From the NCBI GenBank assembly GCA_028356125.1, contig JAOMTZ010000001.1:62001-126000 (forward strand): a DNA stretch of 64,000 bases. The letters run 5' to 3'. Below the pieces are notes generated by a model. That model was not told where the DNA came from, ran no database searches, and saw only the letters and a list, made by a program, of their open reading frames with translations. The DNA comes from Candidatus Poseidoniaceae archaeon. Its GTDB lineage: Archaea > Thermoplasmatota > Poseidoniia > Poseidoniales > Poseidoniaceae. Position numbers and translations under genes: made by a program. Position 1 is the first letter of the stretch. Every line of letters starts with the position of its first letter. Positions 17,664 to 29,306 of the stretch are shown here, in pieces.

Positions 17664-17944
17664 TTTATCTACCTCATTTTCCCCTCAAACCGCTTCACCG
17701 CAGGAGAGACGAGTGAGGTTATTGTACCTCATCCGTCCTTCACCGGCTAGTGCCTCGGGAGAGAAGTGTGACCGAAGTCATTCACGCCACCAGCGACCCC
17801 TATTTGAATCATACCCCACTAAAACGAGGCATGTTGGCCTGAAACTCTGTAATTTTGGCTATGAAAATTAACCCTAATTATGCCTTTCTCATGGGCCCGT
17901 AGGGCCCAAAGCCCTAACAACCCCGCTTGGCCCCGTAATCTTAG
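17664..17944. promoter_or_regulatory. Divergent control region with two hairpins
   Basis: 281 nt between rpoE' and the giant surface gene, without a convincing ORF. It holds a hairpin in the presumed rpoE' leader (TGAGGT-6-ACCTCA, 17714-17731), an AT-rich stretch around 17850-17885 that may hold plus-strand promoter elements, and the palindrome at 17892. Exact promoters cannot be fixed. Confidence 0.5.
17892..17908. repeat. Perfect palindrome TGGGCCC-GTA-GGGCCCA
   Basis: Seven paired bases and a three-base centre, 36 nt before GTG 17945. On the minus strand it reads TGGGCCC-TAC-GGGCCCA, matching the CCC-TAY-GGG style of the palindrome at 2488. Confidence 0.7.
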
Positions 17945-20900
17945 GTGGAACTGGTGAAAGCGCAATTTCGGGCAGTTCTGATGTTACTGATTCTAGTGAC
18001 TTCAACCATTCTTGTTCCGATTCCAACATCAGCAGATGGTGATGGTGATGATACAGTCTGGGACCCAGTTTCACAACCATGGGCACAATACGGAAGAGAC
18101 CCTGGACATTCCAGACTATTACCCGAACATGGAGATTCTGGACTCATGACCATTGAAACTCCGGCTATTAATTGGGAGGCATTTGATACAGGAGATGGTG
18201 CAGATGGATATGGTGTTGCAATTGCTAACCTTTCAAATTCAATAACTTCACCAGAAGGTGCAAAAGAAAGGTGTGGGGAAAACCACCTCTTCGCAGTATT
18301 AACACACACTGAAAATATTGATGAACGTCATTTGTCAATAATTGAAGGAAATACAGCAAAGGTAGCATGGGAAGTTAACCTTGGAAGTGTTGATGTAATT
18401 CGCTCTACTCCAATAATTGTTGATGTTGATGGAGACTCGAAACAAGAGATTGTCATAGTATATGATTCGGAAAACGCACTAGAAGTTGACTTGTGGGCTC
18501 CCGAGATAACTTGCGATGAATCGGGGTGGTCGGTATCTGGCCATTCTAATGAAAAGTTGTGGTCTTGGTCCGATGCTGATTTGCGCATAGGTATAGAAAA
18601 TGCTCACTTTTGGACATCTCCTGAATCTGTAACACAACCCCTTCTTGCAGATTTATCACTTGATGGCACCCCCGAATTGATCATTGCTGCAGTCGACACA
18701 ACTACCAACGAACCAACCGTTGTCGCCCTCCCACTCGGACTACAAAGCCCGGAAGAAGATTGGAAGGTTGCCCTGGATAGAGGAACCCACCCCTCTGATC
18801 CTGCATTTGCAGCATTAGATGACAATAGTGGTTCTATTGTACTGACTACAGTAGATGAAAACAGCGGTAACTTTTGGATATGGAGAATAGATGGACCAAC
18901 TGGTTCTTTAGATTGGGAAAGAGTTTCCATTCAAGGAACAGATAGCGACAGTAACACTCCCCGCATTAGACTACCTGGACCTGTAATCACTCAACTGGAC
19001 ACTGATGCTGCACCTGAAATGATTCTCACCTTACCATCAGATGAAAATCAAGACGAGGATGGAATGGGAGCTCAATACATAGGTATGGAGTTGACAAGCA
19101 CAGATGAAATTTGGAGATTTAGAGCCAAAAACGGTTATGCTGATGCTGAACCTTTGGCTATCGACACCACAGGTAATGGAATAACAGATCGTGTTTGTTG
19201 GGTCACATGGTATTCGACAGGAGTTGGTACTACCGACAGAGATGGCCTTGCTGGTTGTCATGATATTACGATAGACCCGCCGTTTAGGGAGTGGTCAAGG
19301 ATTTTACAAAGTGGCAGCGGTAACGATAACGAAGGTGAAGTGGCAATCTCTCCACCAATCGCAATCGACTTAGATGGAGAAGATGAACTAGAGTTATTGG
19401 TTGCATATGGTAAGAGAATATTTGCATTTGATGGCAATACTGGAACTTCAGCAGACATCGGCGTTGGTTGGTCATCACCAATTGATGTCCCACACAGGAC
19501 ATGGGCAGCACCTGCTGTTGCTGATTTGGATGGAGACGGTTACCTTGACATTCTTGTAGGGGACACCCTAATCAGTGAAGCAAAATCAGATGTGGCACCT
19601 CTAGCAGATGGAAGAGGAATTGGATTTACTCCAACTGATCCAGACCCTGGGGAAATGGTAACTATCTCGGGTCAATATTCGAATATAGGCATAGTTGATA
19701 CTGACGAAGCAGTTGATGCTGTTCTAATGATGGACGGAGTTGAAATCGAAAGAAGTAGAGTGAATATTGCTGAAGCTACAGCCCCATCTGGCGAAGGTGG
19801 TCCGATTACATTTAGCGTTGATATTGAAGCAACACTAGGAGTTCATTCCGTCGAACTACTATTAGATGTTAACAACAATCTAACACAAACTCGCTATGAC
19901 AATGACAACTATAGCACAACACTCGTAGTACTGGAACCATATGTGGCTCAATTACAAATCCCAGTTGACGTTTCCCGGGCCTTACCAGGTAGCACACAAA
20001 TTGTCGATGTGACTGTAACTAGTTTAGGAAGTAGAAATGCTGCATGGACACTTAGTTATGACAATAGTCTGTTACCAGATGGTTGGTCTTTCAATCCACT
20101 AAATGCGAACGACCTCTCGCTTAACCTAGAAAGAAATACTCCCCAAATTGTTCAATTTGAATTCTCTGTACCTCAAGACGCAGTAGGTTCAGATGATGCA
20201 CAAGTACCACTTAATTTGGTTCTAGACCAGGACCAAGACATCACATCTACAGTCACATTACCACTAGAGGTTGAGAGAACACGCGGCCTTTCATTACAAG
20301 GCCCATCGGGCTTACCGACGGGAATTGGCTATGGAAGACCAGGAGATGTTGCACATGTTTGGCTACTTGTGGAAAATGTAGGTAACGCTCAAGAGACTAC
20401 TGAAATGCAATGGTCATCTAATACTTGGAGTGCAGACACCACTCTTGTTGATTACAATGGTAATACTCAGTGGGGTATTGAATTGGACCCTAATGCAAAG
20501 GAAGAATATCTAATAGAATTCGAAGTCCCTAGTTCTAAGACCCTAGGAGATACGTCTACTGCCGTTCTGACATTATGCATAGGATCTGGCCTCGAAGAGA
20601 TTTGTGAAGATTTCACAGTAACGGTATTTGCTAGTGATGTATCAAGTAATACCCCTCATATTCGCACAGTCCCAGCAACTGGTCTGACTTGGGATTTGGA
20701 ATCTAATTATGCAGGTACTAAGTTGGCATGGGACATGTCGAGTGCTGGCATGCTGAAGGAAGGTTGGACGTGGACTACAAGTGGCGACCTTGACATTAAT
20801 GGCACATTCCTAGAGATGGACGGCCAAAATGGGCAATTGCATCTAGATTTACCTCTCGACGCACCTCCGATGAGACATCAATTCAATCAAAGTGAAGAAA

Positions 20901-23491
20901 ACTTAGCAAATGCTGATTTTGATATATCACTCCATGTATTGCAAGTATTCAGAGCAGAAGCTGAAGTAGTCACCCCAAATGATGGTGCAGTAGTCAACGT
21001 TAGTGAAAGAACGAAACTGATTCTTAGACTCCAAAACCCAGGTAATGGCGAGGATACGTTCACTTTGAGTGGAAGTACACTAGCTGGTAATCTGACTCAG
21101 GCCCCGAATGTTACCTTTGAAATTACGAACCCGGTTAGGACATTAGGACCAGGTGGTATCAGTATGGTTCCGGTTTGGGTTACCCTACCAGGAGACGTTC
21201 CTGCAAGAGAAAGTTTCCAACTTGTTTTCGACTGGGAAAGTACAGGTAATTCAGAAGTAGGAGACCAAGCACAAATTACAATTGAAGCGAGGCCAGACCA
21301 CAGGTGGGACATCGTCGTACAACAAGGAAATACAGTTCAAGTAACTCCAGGGACTGAATTGAATCTGACCATTAATTTGACTAACATTGGAAACAATGAC
21401 GACCTACTTACACTAACTCCGAACTTCTCAGTAACTTACTCTGGGGAGGACGAATCACTGTGGAACACTGTAATTATTAATTCCACACGACTAGATGTTC
21501 AAGAACAAGAAACGATTAACCTAGTAGTACCAATTCCATCAAACACATGGGCTGGAACACAAGCTAATCTAACACTCGTTGCATCATCTAGTGGGTATGA
21601 CATAGACAATGAAATCAGTATAATTCTAGATGTTATGGCTGTTGCAGGATGGAGACTGGATTTATCGAATACATCTTTAGAAGTACCACCTGAAGGCGGT
21701 GAACTGGATATAATCGTAGAACAGCGTGGCAATTCCCCTGCAGAACCATATTTCGTCAAAGCAGGTCAAGGTTGGAACATTACTCTCCCCAACAAAGGAA
21801 ACTCAATAGATCCAGGTCAGACCGGAATTGTGTCTGTATACGTCACACCTCCTATTGACGCAATAGCAGGTGAAGTTGGCGTAATTAATATCAGAATATC
21901 AAATGGTGATGGAAGTGGACAAATCATTGAACAAGTCCCTGTAAGAGTCGGTTCGGCTCCAGGCATTGTAATCGATTCAGCAGAATCTTGGAAAGTAAGT
22001 GATGGAAAATCATCATGGCCAACAGCCTGGATTGAAAACACAGGTAATGATGTTGCAATCATGGATTTGTCAGTTGCTAACCTCCCGTCTGGATGGACAT
22101 TGTCTGGTGAAGAGGTTGTTGTCGTGGCGCCTGGAGAAGTTATGGGTATTCCTTTGCAAATACAGCCCTCTAGTTCCTGGAATGGTAACAATATTCAACT
22201 CGACATCCAACTAGAACATCCTTCTCTTGGATTAATGACACACAGTATAACGATTACTGAAAGCGACACAGTACTACTATCAAGCCCAGTACACACTGGT
22301 CGTTCTGGAGAAAAGGTATCTATTATTACAGACTCAACGGTTTCTGGGACCGAAGAATCCTTGATCCCACTCCCTGAAGTGCGAACTAACACATCACATA
22401 ATGGAATGAAGTTGCACTTGGTTGGGATACCTGCTCCGATTCACATTTCTGATTGTGATAATATGTTTGGGAAATTGGACACATTAGGATTACAGCCATT
22501 GTCAAAGATTTGGTCGTCCTGTTTGGTTACAGCTAATGATGACTATTCGCTAGTAGCAAATGCATGGTTACTCTCAAGTGACGGCGAGATACTTGATAGC
22601 AGAATTGTTCGGCTTAGCCCTGGAGATAACACCACTGTAAACCTGTCAATTAGTTCGTGGGACCCTAGCCCGGGCCTAACTAATGTTGAAGTTGTAATCG
22701 TTGATTCTAATGGAATTACATTACATTCGTCTTCTTCAAGCCATATCTCGAGACAATCTGGATGGAATATCAAGGTTGCTAACCTCGTAGTTGATGACAG
22801 TTATATCGACGTAGGAATTGACAGACAAGGATACGAGATAATGGAAGGTGCAGTCTGTAAGGTAGATATCGAATCGGAAGGTGGTTGGAGTCAATCAGTA
22901 GCAGTGGATATTTATGGAAGTAAATATGCACCTAGTGTAAGAGTCGATAGACCATCGAGTGTTGGTGATAACGCTGAAGTGACCGCCATGGTATCGTGCT
23001 TGGCACCATGGGATATTGATGACAATCCGGATGATGACACAGTGACAGAGTTTGCTAGCAAGTTGCCAATAGTAACTTACGAATCAAGCGACATTTACTG
23101 GACCGCTGGAATTTCCTTGCTTCTTGTAGTGTTGGCATATCTAGGCGGAGTACTGAAATTAAAGCAACCAGATCCTGAAGTTGAGAAGAAGCAAAAGCCA
23201 GAAATCAAGGTCGAAAAGAAACCTGTAGTAGAAGAAGTTGTTCAAGTTGACGACATAAGCCTGGAAGATGACTCAGTCACAATGGTGTTACAAACTGAAG
23301 AGGAAGCGGTTCATGTCGACGAACCTGAACCTGAAATATCTGTTGAGGAAGATGCAATAGATATTGATGACGGTACAGCAAGTGGTAGATTATCAGCCCT
23401 CAGAAAAGAAATCGACACTGATTCGGATGGAAGTGCAAAATCCAAAGATGATATTTCTAAGAGGCTAGATTCTTTCTTCTCCAACCGCTGA
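17945..23491 (+). CDS. Giant surface protein with calcium-type repeats, CARDB-like modules and C-terminal anchor
   Basis: 1848 residues. A signal peptide (about 1-30) is followed by WAQYGRDPGHS and a beta-propeller-like region to about residue 550, with FG-GAP-type loops such as DVDGDSKQE, DLDGEDELE and DLDGDGYLD that probably bind calcium. A CARDB-like domain follows, then many beta-sandwich modules each marked by an N[TVI]GN turn. One membrane helix lies near 1715-1738, followed by an acidic cytoplasmic tail of about 110 residues ending RLDSFFSNR. NxS/T sequons are frequent. The frame begins at GTG 17945, with ATG 17981 as alternative. Type I topology and a cell-surface role are inferred; no enzyme site is seen. 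Confidence 0.85.
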   Translation: MELVKAQFRAVLMLLILVTSTILVPIPTSADGDGDDTVWDPVSQPWAQYGRDPGHSRLLPEHGDSGLMTIETPAINWEAFDTGDGADGYGVAIANLSNSITSPEGAKERCGENHLFAVLTHTENIDERHLSIIEGNTAKVAWEVNLGSVDVIRSTPIIVDVDGDSKQEIVIVYDSENALEVDLWAPEITCDESGWSVSGHSNEKLWSWSDADLRIGIENAHFWTSPESVTQPLLADLSLDGTPELIIAAVDTTTNEPTVVALPLGLQSPEEDWKVALDRGTHPSDPAFAALDDNSGSIVLTTVDENSGNFWIWRIDGPTGSLDWERVSIQGTDSDSNTPRIRLPGPVITQLDTDAAPEMILTLPSDENQDEDGMGAQYIGMELTSTDEIWRFRAKNGYADAEPLAIDTTGNGITDRVCWVTWYSTGVGTTDRDGLAGCHDITIDPPFREWSRILQSGSGNDNEGEVAISPPIAIDLDGEDELELLVAYGKRIFAFDGNTGTSADIGVGWSSPIDVPHRTWAAPAVADLDGDGYLDILVGDTLISEAKSDVAPLADGRGIGFTPTDPDPGEMVTISGQYSNIGIVDTDEAVDAVLMMDGVEIERSRVNIAEATAPSGEGGPITFSVDIEATLGVHSVELLLDVNNNLTQTRYDNDNYSTTLVVLEPYVAQLQIPVDVSRALPGSTQIVDVTVTSLGSRNAAWTLSYDNSLLPDGWSFNPLNANDLSLNLERNTPQIVQFEFSVPQDAVGSDDAQVPLNLVLDQDQDITSTVTLPLEVERTRGLSLQGPSGLPTGIGYGRPGDVAHVWLLVENVGNAQETTEMQWSSNTWSADTTLVDYNGNTQWGIELDPNAKEEYLIEFEVPSSKTLGDTSTAVLTLCIGSGLEEICEDFTVTVFASDVSSNTPHIRTVPATGLTWDLESNYAGTKLAWDMSSAGMLKEGWTWTTSGDLDINGTFLEMDGQNGQLHLDLPLDAPPMRHQFNQSEENLANADFDISLHVLQVFRAEAEVVTPNDGAVVNVSERTKLILRLQNPGNGEDTFTLSGSTLAGNLTQAPNVTFEITNPVRTLGPGGISMVPVWVTLPGDVPARESFQLVFDWESTGNSEVGDQAQITIEARPDHRWDIVVQQGNTVQVTPGTELNLTINLTNIGNNDDLLTLTPNFSVTYSGEDESLWNTVIINSTRLDVQEQETINLVVPIPSNTWAGTQANLTLVASSSGYDIDNEISIILDVMAVAGWRLDLSNTSLEVPPEGGELDIIVEQRGNSPAEPYFVKAGQGWNITLPNKGNSIDPGQTGIVSVYVTPPIDAIAGEVGVINIRISNGDGSGQIIEQVPVRVGSAPGIVIDSAESWKVSDGKSSWPTAWIENTGNDVAIMDLSVANLPSGWTLSGEEVVVVAPGEVMGIPLQIQPSSSWNGNNIQLDIQLEHPSLGLMTHSITITESDTVLLSSPVHTGRSGEKVSIITDSTVSGTEESLIPLPEVRTNTSHNGMKLHLVGIPAPIHISDCDNMFGKLDTLGLQPLSKIWSSCLVTANDDYSLVANAWLLSSDGEILDSRIVRLSPGDNTTVNLSISSWDPSPGLTNVEVVIVDSNGITLHSSSSSHISRQSGWNIKVANLVVDDSYIDVGIDRQGYEIMEGAVCKVDIESEGGWSQSVAVDIYGSKYAPSVRVDRPSSVGDNAEVTAMVSCLAPWDIDDNPDDDTVTEFASKLPIVTYESSDIYWTAGISLLLVVLAYLGGVLKLKQPDPEVEKKQKPEIKVEKKPVVEEVVQVDDISLEDDSVTMVLQTEEEAVHVDEPEPEISVEEDAIDIDDGTASGRLSALRKEIDTDSDGSAKSKDDISKRLDSFFSNR

Positions 23492-23522
23492 CTTCATCCC
23501 TAAGGGGCATCTCGGCCCGGAT

Positions 23523-24155
23523 ATGGAAGAAGCGATGGACACAACTACACCATTTCTGACCATTGACCCGATGATTTCAAGTCGGCTCTCTCCGGTGTTT
23601 AATGCCCTAAATGGTGGAGATTGGAATAAGATGATTGGTAATGATGATGATTTACTAATTCGTCTAGTAGCTCAAGGTGTTGAAAATCCAGAAATAAGAT
23701 CATCAATTCCTTGGGACGATGCAAATCTATTTTTCCTATCATGTCTAGACACTACACAAAATGGAAGATCAAGGCCACTAGAGGCGGGAATTTCTAAGGA
23801 ACGATTTGGCCGATTCCCTTATGGAGATGGTTCAGCAATGAATTACTTGCGTGAATGGATGCGCGAGTACAGCAAACCAGACATCTTTGCAGAAATGTCT
23901 GACCTGCTCGACAGTTTGGCTACTAGGATGTCGGGAACAAGCATGGAAACCGGTGTAGGCAGAATGAATGTTCTAGGTTGGCTAGAAATTTCCGACATCA
24001 CAAAGTTACGCAAGGGTATTACAGCAAAGTGTTGGAGACCTTCTGCGAATGAACCTTTAGATGGTGGATGCCAAGATGCTGCAAAACATCTGCTAGCGTT
24101 CTTGCGTGCTGCCGAAAAGAGGAAAGTCGGAATCGCACTCAGAATCCACAATTAG
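23523..24155 (+). CDS. Unknown acidic helical protein
   Basis: A 210-residue soluble protein, mostly helical by composition, with phrases such as RFPYGDGSAMNYLREWMREY and GCQDAAKHLLAFLRAAEKRK. It has no signal peptide, membrane helix or recognisable motif. It starts 31 nt after the giant surface gene and may be cotranscribed with it; its end overlaps the convergent purC end by four nt. ATG 23535 is an alternative start. Confidence 0.65.
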   Translation: MEEAMDTTTPFLTIDPMISSRLSPVFNALNGGDWNKMIGNDDDLLIRLVAQGVENPEIRSSIPWDDANLFFLSCLDTTQNGRSRPLEAGISKERFGRFPYGDGSAMNYLREWMREYSKPDIFAEMSDLLDSLATRMSGTSMETGVGRMNVLGWLEISDITKLRKGITAKCWRPSANEPLDGGCQDAAKHLLAFLRAAEKRKVGIALRIHN

Positions 24156-25063
24156 AATTCATTACCTGTCAACCTTTGATACATTGATGCATACAGTGCA
24201 GCTGTGTCTGCAATTACTTCACTTGGCAATGCAGGGATTGATGGATCAGGAGAATCACTCTCTCGGGCAAGGCGAAGGACTTCTTGGTGCCCAGTTCGAA
24301 CATAATGTTGTCTAACGAATTCTTTAGACAATTGTACGATGTTTCCTTTTGCATATTCTTCAGCATCCCACCAACGGTCTTCATCCAGAGTTCCAAATGA
24401 GTCCACTAAGACAGGTACACGCCCGGGTCCTAAAGCAAATTCTTTCTTTCCGTCAACATGGATAAGGCCATTTTTGATTGCTTCTCTTTCGATAAGTGCA
24501 TCAACTCTGATAACTACGTCTATCAGTGATTCCAACTCCTCAGCTGTGATATTGGCTATTTCAAGTGCTTCAGGAGTATCGATAAGACGGTCGAATGCTT
24601 CGAACTTGGTAGTAACTTCGACGTAAGGTGCTGGCAATTTAGCGCCCTGTTCGAGTACCGTACCTGCCTCAAATCCTAATTCTTCCGATGTTAATTCACC
24701 ACGCTTGTATCTTCTCCACCCGGAACCTGCCAAGTAATGACGGCAAACAATCTCTAGAGGAACGAAAACCCATTCCCCATCCCTAGGAGTCATGCCAGGT
24801 TCACGATAAATATCCACTCTTCGAACCAAACACCTGTCAGGAGCGTTACGCTCGACAATATGGGTACGGCAAATACCCTCTTTCTCAACCAACTCAAACC
24901 AGTGACATGTAGTACGATTCAGTGATTCCCCTTTACGAGGAATCAAAGAAGGTATAATCTGATCGAAGACTGATATTTGGTTAGTATAGCGAAATTCAAG
25001 GATATCTGGATCATCTGTCGACCAAACTTCTTTGACTTTACCGGAATAGAGGCATTCTCCCAT
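24152..25063 (-). CDS. purC: SAICAR synthetase
   Basis: A 303-residue enzyme of purine synthesis that joins aspartate to CAIR. Family landmarks: LYSGKVKEVW at the N-terminus (ATP-binding loop), the SVFDQIIPSLIPRKGESLNR segment, VPLEIVCRHYLAGSGWRRY, EVTTKFEAFDR and VPVLVDSFGTLDEDRWWDAEEY near the end. Its length is above the about 240 residues of short bacterial forms and nearer the longer type. It lies 47 nt downstream of aIF6 on the same strand. Confidence 0.93.
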   Translation of the reverse strand: MGECLYSGKVKEVWSTDDPDILEFRYTNQISVFDQIIPSLIPRKGESLNRTTCHWFELVEKEGICRTHIVERNAPDRCLVRRVDIYREPGMTPRDGEWVFVPLEIVCRHYLAGSGWRRYKRGELTSEELGFEAGTVLEQGAKLPAPYVEVTTKFEAFDRLIDTPEALEIANITAEELESLIDVVIRVDALIEREAIKNGLIHVDGKKEFALGPGRVPVLVDSFGTLDEDRWWDAEEYAKGNIVQLSKEFVRQHYVRTGHQEVLRLARESDSPDPSIPALPSEVIADTAALYASMYQRLTGNEF

Positions 25064-25110
25064 GAGTCTAACGCTTGCGCATACCGTCTTTCAACATTGG
25101 CACGATAAAT

Positions 25111-25773
25111 TCAAATTAATCCGAGCGCATCTTCGATACGATTCAACTCAGGACCAGTGGTTTCACGGCCAGAAATTGCACCGTTGTTGGAAGCAGCTAA
25201 TCCTGCGCCAACGTAGGGTGAACCGAACGCAACAGTACCAACCATAGGTGGAACTTGGAGAACATTCTCAATCATCTTAACTTCATCAGGGTGTACATCT
25301 GGATGTAGTAAAACACCGTGATCATTGGCAACTCCTAGAGAACCTACTACATCTTCTCCACCGATGGAAGTAACACCTACGGGGACTCCAAGAACCTCTG
25401 AAATGATTTCCAGGCCATCTTCTGGTATGGCTGGTGAAGCAATAGCTCCGTTTGCATTGCAAAGAAGCAAATTTCCGGCAGTATTTACTCCACCCTCCAT
25501 CACTACTACGTCTCCAAATGAAGTCAGTGCATCGATATCAGATTCGGTAGCAATGTCTGCAACTGCAAGTCCCTTTGAGGTACCTGCAACGAGTGCTCCA
25601 ACAAGAGTTGAGCCTCCTATAGAAAGAGGATGCATTTCCAATCCAATGTATTCGTCAATGCGAGAAACAGCCTCATCGTTCAATTCATGAGGATGGAAAA
25701 CAACGTTACCGCATACTGCAAGGTAGATTCCAACTTGATCGGAGCCTAGGAAATCACTAGTTGTAATTGGCAT
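25111..25773 (-). CDS. eif6: Translation initiation factor aIF6
   Basis: A 220-residue protein with the five-fold pseudo-symmetric repeat of IF6, which binds the large subunit and blocks early joining. Repeats show as GVNTAGNLLLCNANGAIASP, EDVVGSLGVANDHGVLLHP and GSPYVGAGLAASNNGAISG. ATG 25773 is chosen over an in-frame start at 25794 because AGGAGGTGAGAAC sits directly upstream. It lies just beyond the 5S rRNA trailer, so it has its own start region within about 150 nt. Confidence 0.95.
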   Translation of the reverse strand: MPITTSDFLGSDQVGIYLAVCGNVVFHPHELNDEAVSRIDEYIGLEMHPLSIGGSTLVGALVAGTSKGLAVADIATESDIDALTSFGDVVVMEGGVNTAGNLLLCNANGAIASPAIPEDGLEIISEVLGVPVGVTSIGGEDVVGSLGVANDHGVLLHPDVHPDEVKMIENVLQVPPMVGTVAFGSPYVGAGLAASNNGAISGRETTGPELNRIEDALGLI

Positions 25774-25826
25774 GTTCTCACCTCCTGATATCACTAAGGT
25801 TCATTGTTCCTTTGGAATTTGATATT

Positions 25827-25868
25827 AAAATAAAAAATGGCCGCAATCCGCAATTGCGGAATGCGGCC
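25827..25868 (-). terminator. Hairpin plus U-tract terminator behind 5S rRNA
   Basis: On the minus strand a 30-nt near-perfect inverted repeat (25839-25868; outer GGCCGCA/TGCGGCC, a single mismatch, inner TCCGC/GCGGA with loop AATT) is followed by TTTTTTATTTT (25827-25837). This looks like an intrinsic terminator of the rRNA unit. Confidence 0.75.
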
Positions 25869-25873
25869 GGGTT

Positions 25874-25891
25874 GTTGCTCCGAAGAGCAAC
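25874..25891 (-). other. C(UUCG)G tetraloop hairpin in rRNA trailer
   Basis: Perfect seven-pair stem GTTGCTC/GAGCAAC closing a UUCG loop on the minus strand, the exceptionally stable C(UUCG)G type. It lies between 5S and the terminator. Confidence 0.8.
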
Positions 25892-25901
25892 TGCGGGGAA
25901 T

Positions 25902-25916
25902 CTTTCCGAGGGAAAG
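25902..25916 (-). other. Six-pair hairpin directly after 5S rRNA
   Basis: CTTTCC-CTC-GGAAAG on the minus strand, five nt beyond the 5S 3' end. It may guide 3' processing. Confidence 0.65.
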
Positions 25917-25920
25917 AAGA

Positions 25921-26041
25921 GGGGCACAGTGACAGTCGTTCCCGTGGGCTCTCGCACCACAGTACAGGAACTGACGCAGATGGGCTTGACTTCCGGGTTC
26001 GGGATGGGACCGGGTAAACACCACCGCTATGACCGTGCACC
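25921..26041 (-). rRNA. 5S ribosomal RNA
   Basis: About 121 nt on the minus strand. The ends GGTGCACGGT and ACTGTGCCCC pair as helix I with one mismatch. The internal segments CATAGCGGTGG, CCCATCCCGAACCCGG and the GCGAGAGCCC region are typical of archaeal 5S. It lies about 125 nt downstream of 23S in the same direction, so the two are probably cotranscribed. Ends are accurate within a few bases. Confidence 0.92.
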
Positions 26042-26092
26042 CATCTTCCTTCGAATCGGAAGTGGATGCGATCCAGTGTTGAATCGCTTCTC

Positions 26093-26104
26093 AAATTGGC
26101 ATGA
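26093..26104 (-). other. 3' strand of pre-23S processing stem
   Basis: On the minus strand TCATGCCAATTT, perfectly complementary over 12 bases to AAATTGGCATGA at 29048-29059 upstream of 23S. A second complementary pair lies nearer the rRNA (26116-26127 with 29025-29037). Confidence 0.75.
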
Positions 26105-26164
26105 ACTTATGAATGAAGGGCACTCGCTAGTGCGGTGCATACACGAAAAGTAGTTGCGTCATAA

Positions 26165-29005
<2,841 letters not shown>

Positions 29006-29250
29006 GTGTATGTACCACACCTGTGCGAGTAACCCTTCGGTATCCAGTCATGCCAATTTAGACATCTTGGAAAGACCGTCTCCCCGCAGGGCGGCCCTTC
29101 TAGTCACTTCCCCAGGCATATTGGCATGCCCGAGTGCATAAGCAAGCCCCCGACCTACCTCCCCTATATCAAGGCATCGTACTAGGCCTTTGTAGAGAAG
29201 GGTCGGCGCCCGCACAATAACAGGCTCGCAGTCTACCATTTAACACCTGT
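29006..29250 (-). other. Structured leader of the 23S-5S transcript
   Basis: About 245 nt between the presumed promoter and 23S, dense in complementary segments: 29223-29229 with 29142-29148 (seven pairs), 29201-29206 with 29150-29155 (six), 29186-29190 with 29171-29175, and 29120-29128 with 29049-29057 (nine). The segment 29048-29059 can instead pair with the 3' spacer at 26093-26104. No RNase P or SRP RNA signature was found. It probably folds as a processing domain; a separate small RNA is possible. Confidence 0.6.
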
Positions 29251-29271
29251 CATTCAGATGCCTAAAAATGG

Positions 29272-29280
29272 GCATATTAT
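29272..29280 (-). promoter_or_regulatory. Candidate rRNA promoter TATA box
   Basis: On the minus strand CTATAATAT follows a purine-rich stretch (TTTGGAA), a plausible BRE plus TATA element. Initiation about 25 nt further on would be near 29250, at the edge of the structured leader. Confidence 0.4.
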
Positions 29281-29306
29281 AGTTCCAAATCATTAGCGGA
29301 ACTCGG

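Noticed and set aside
29048-29239. 63-codon open frame in the 23S leader
   Set aside because: It lies within the dense stem-forming leader, has no ribosome site, and its composition follows RNA structure rather than protein coding.
29006-29250. RNase P RNA or SRP RNA upstream of 23S
   Set aside because: The CR-I/CR-V elements of RNase P RNA and the GGAAGG helix-8 signature of SRP RNA are absent.
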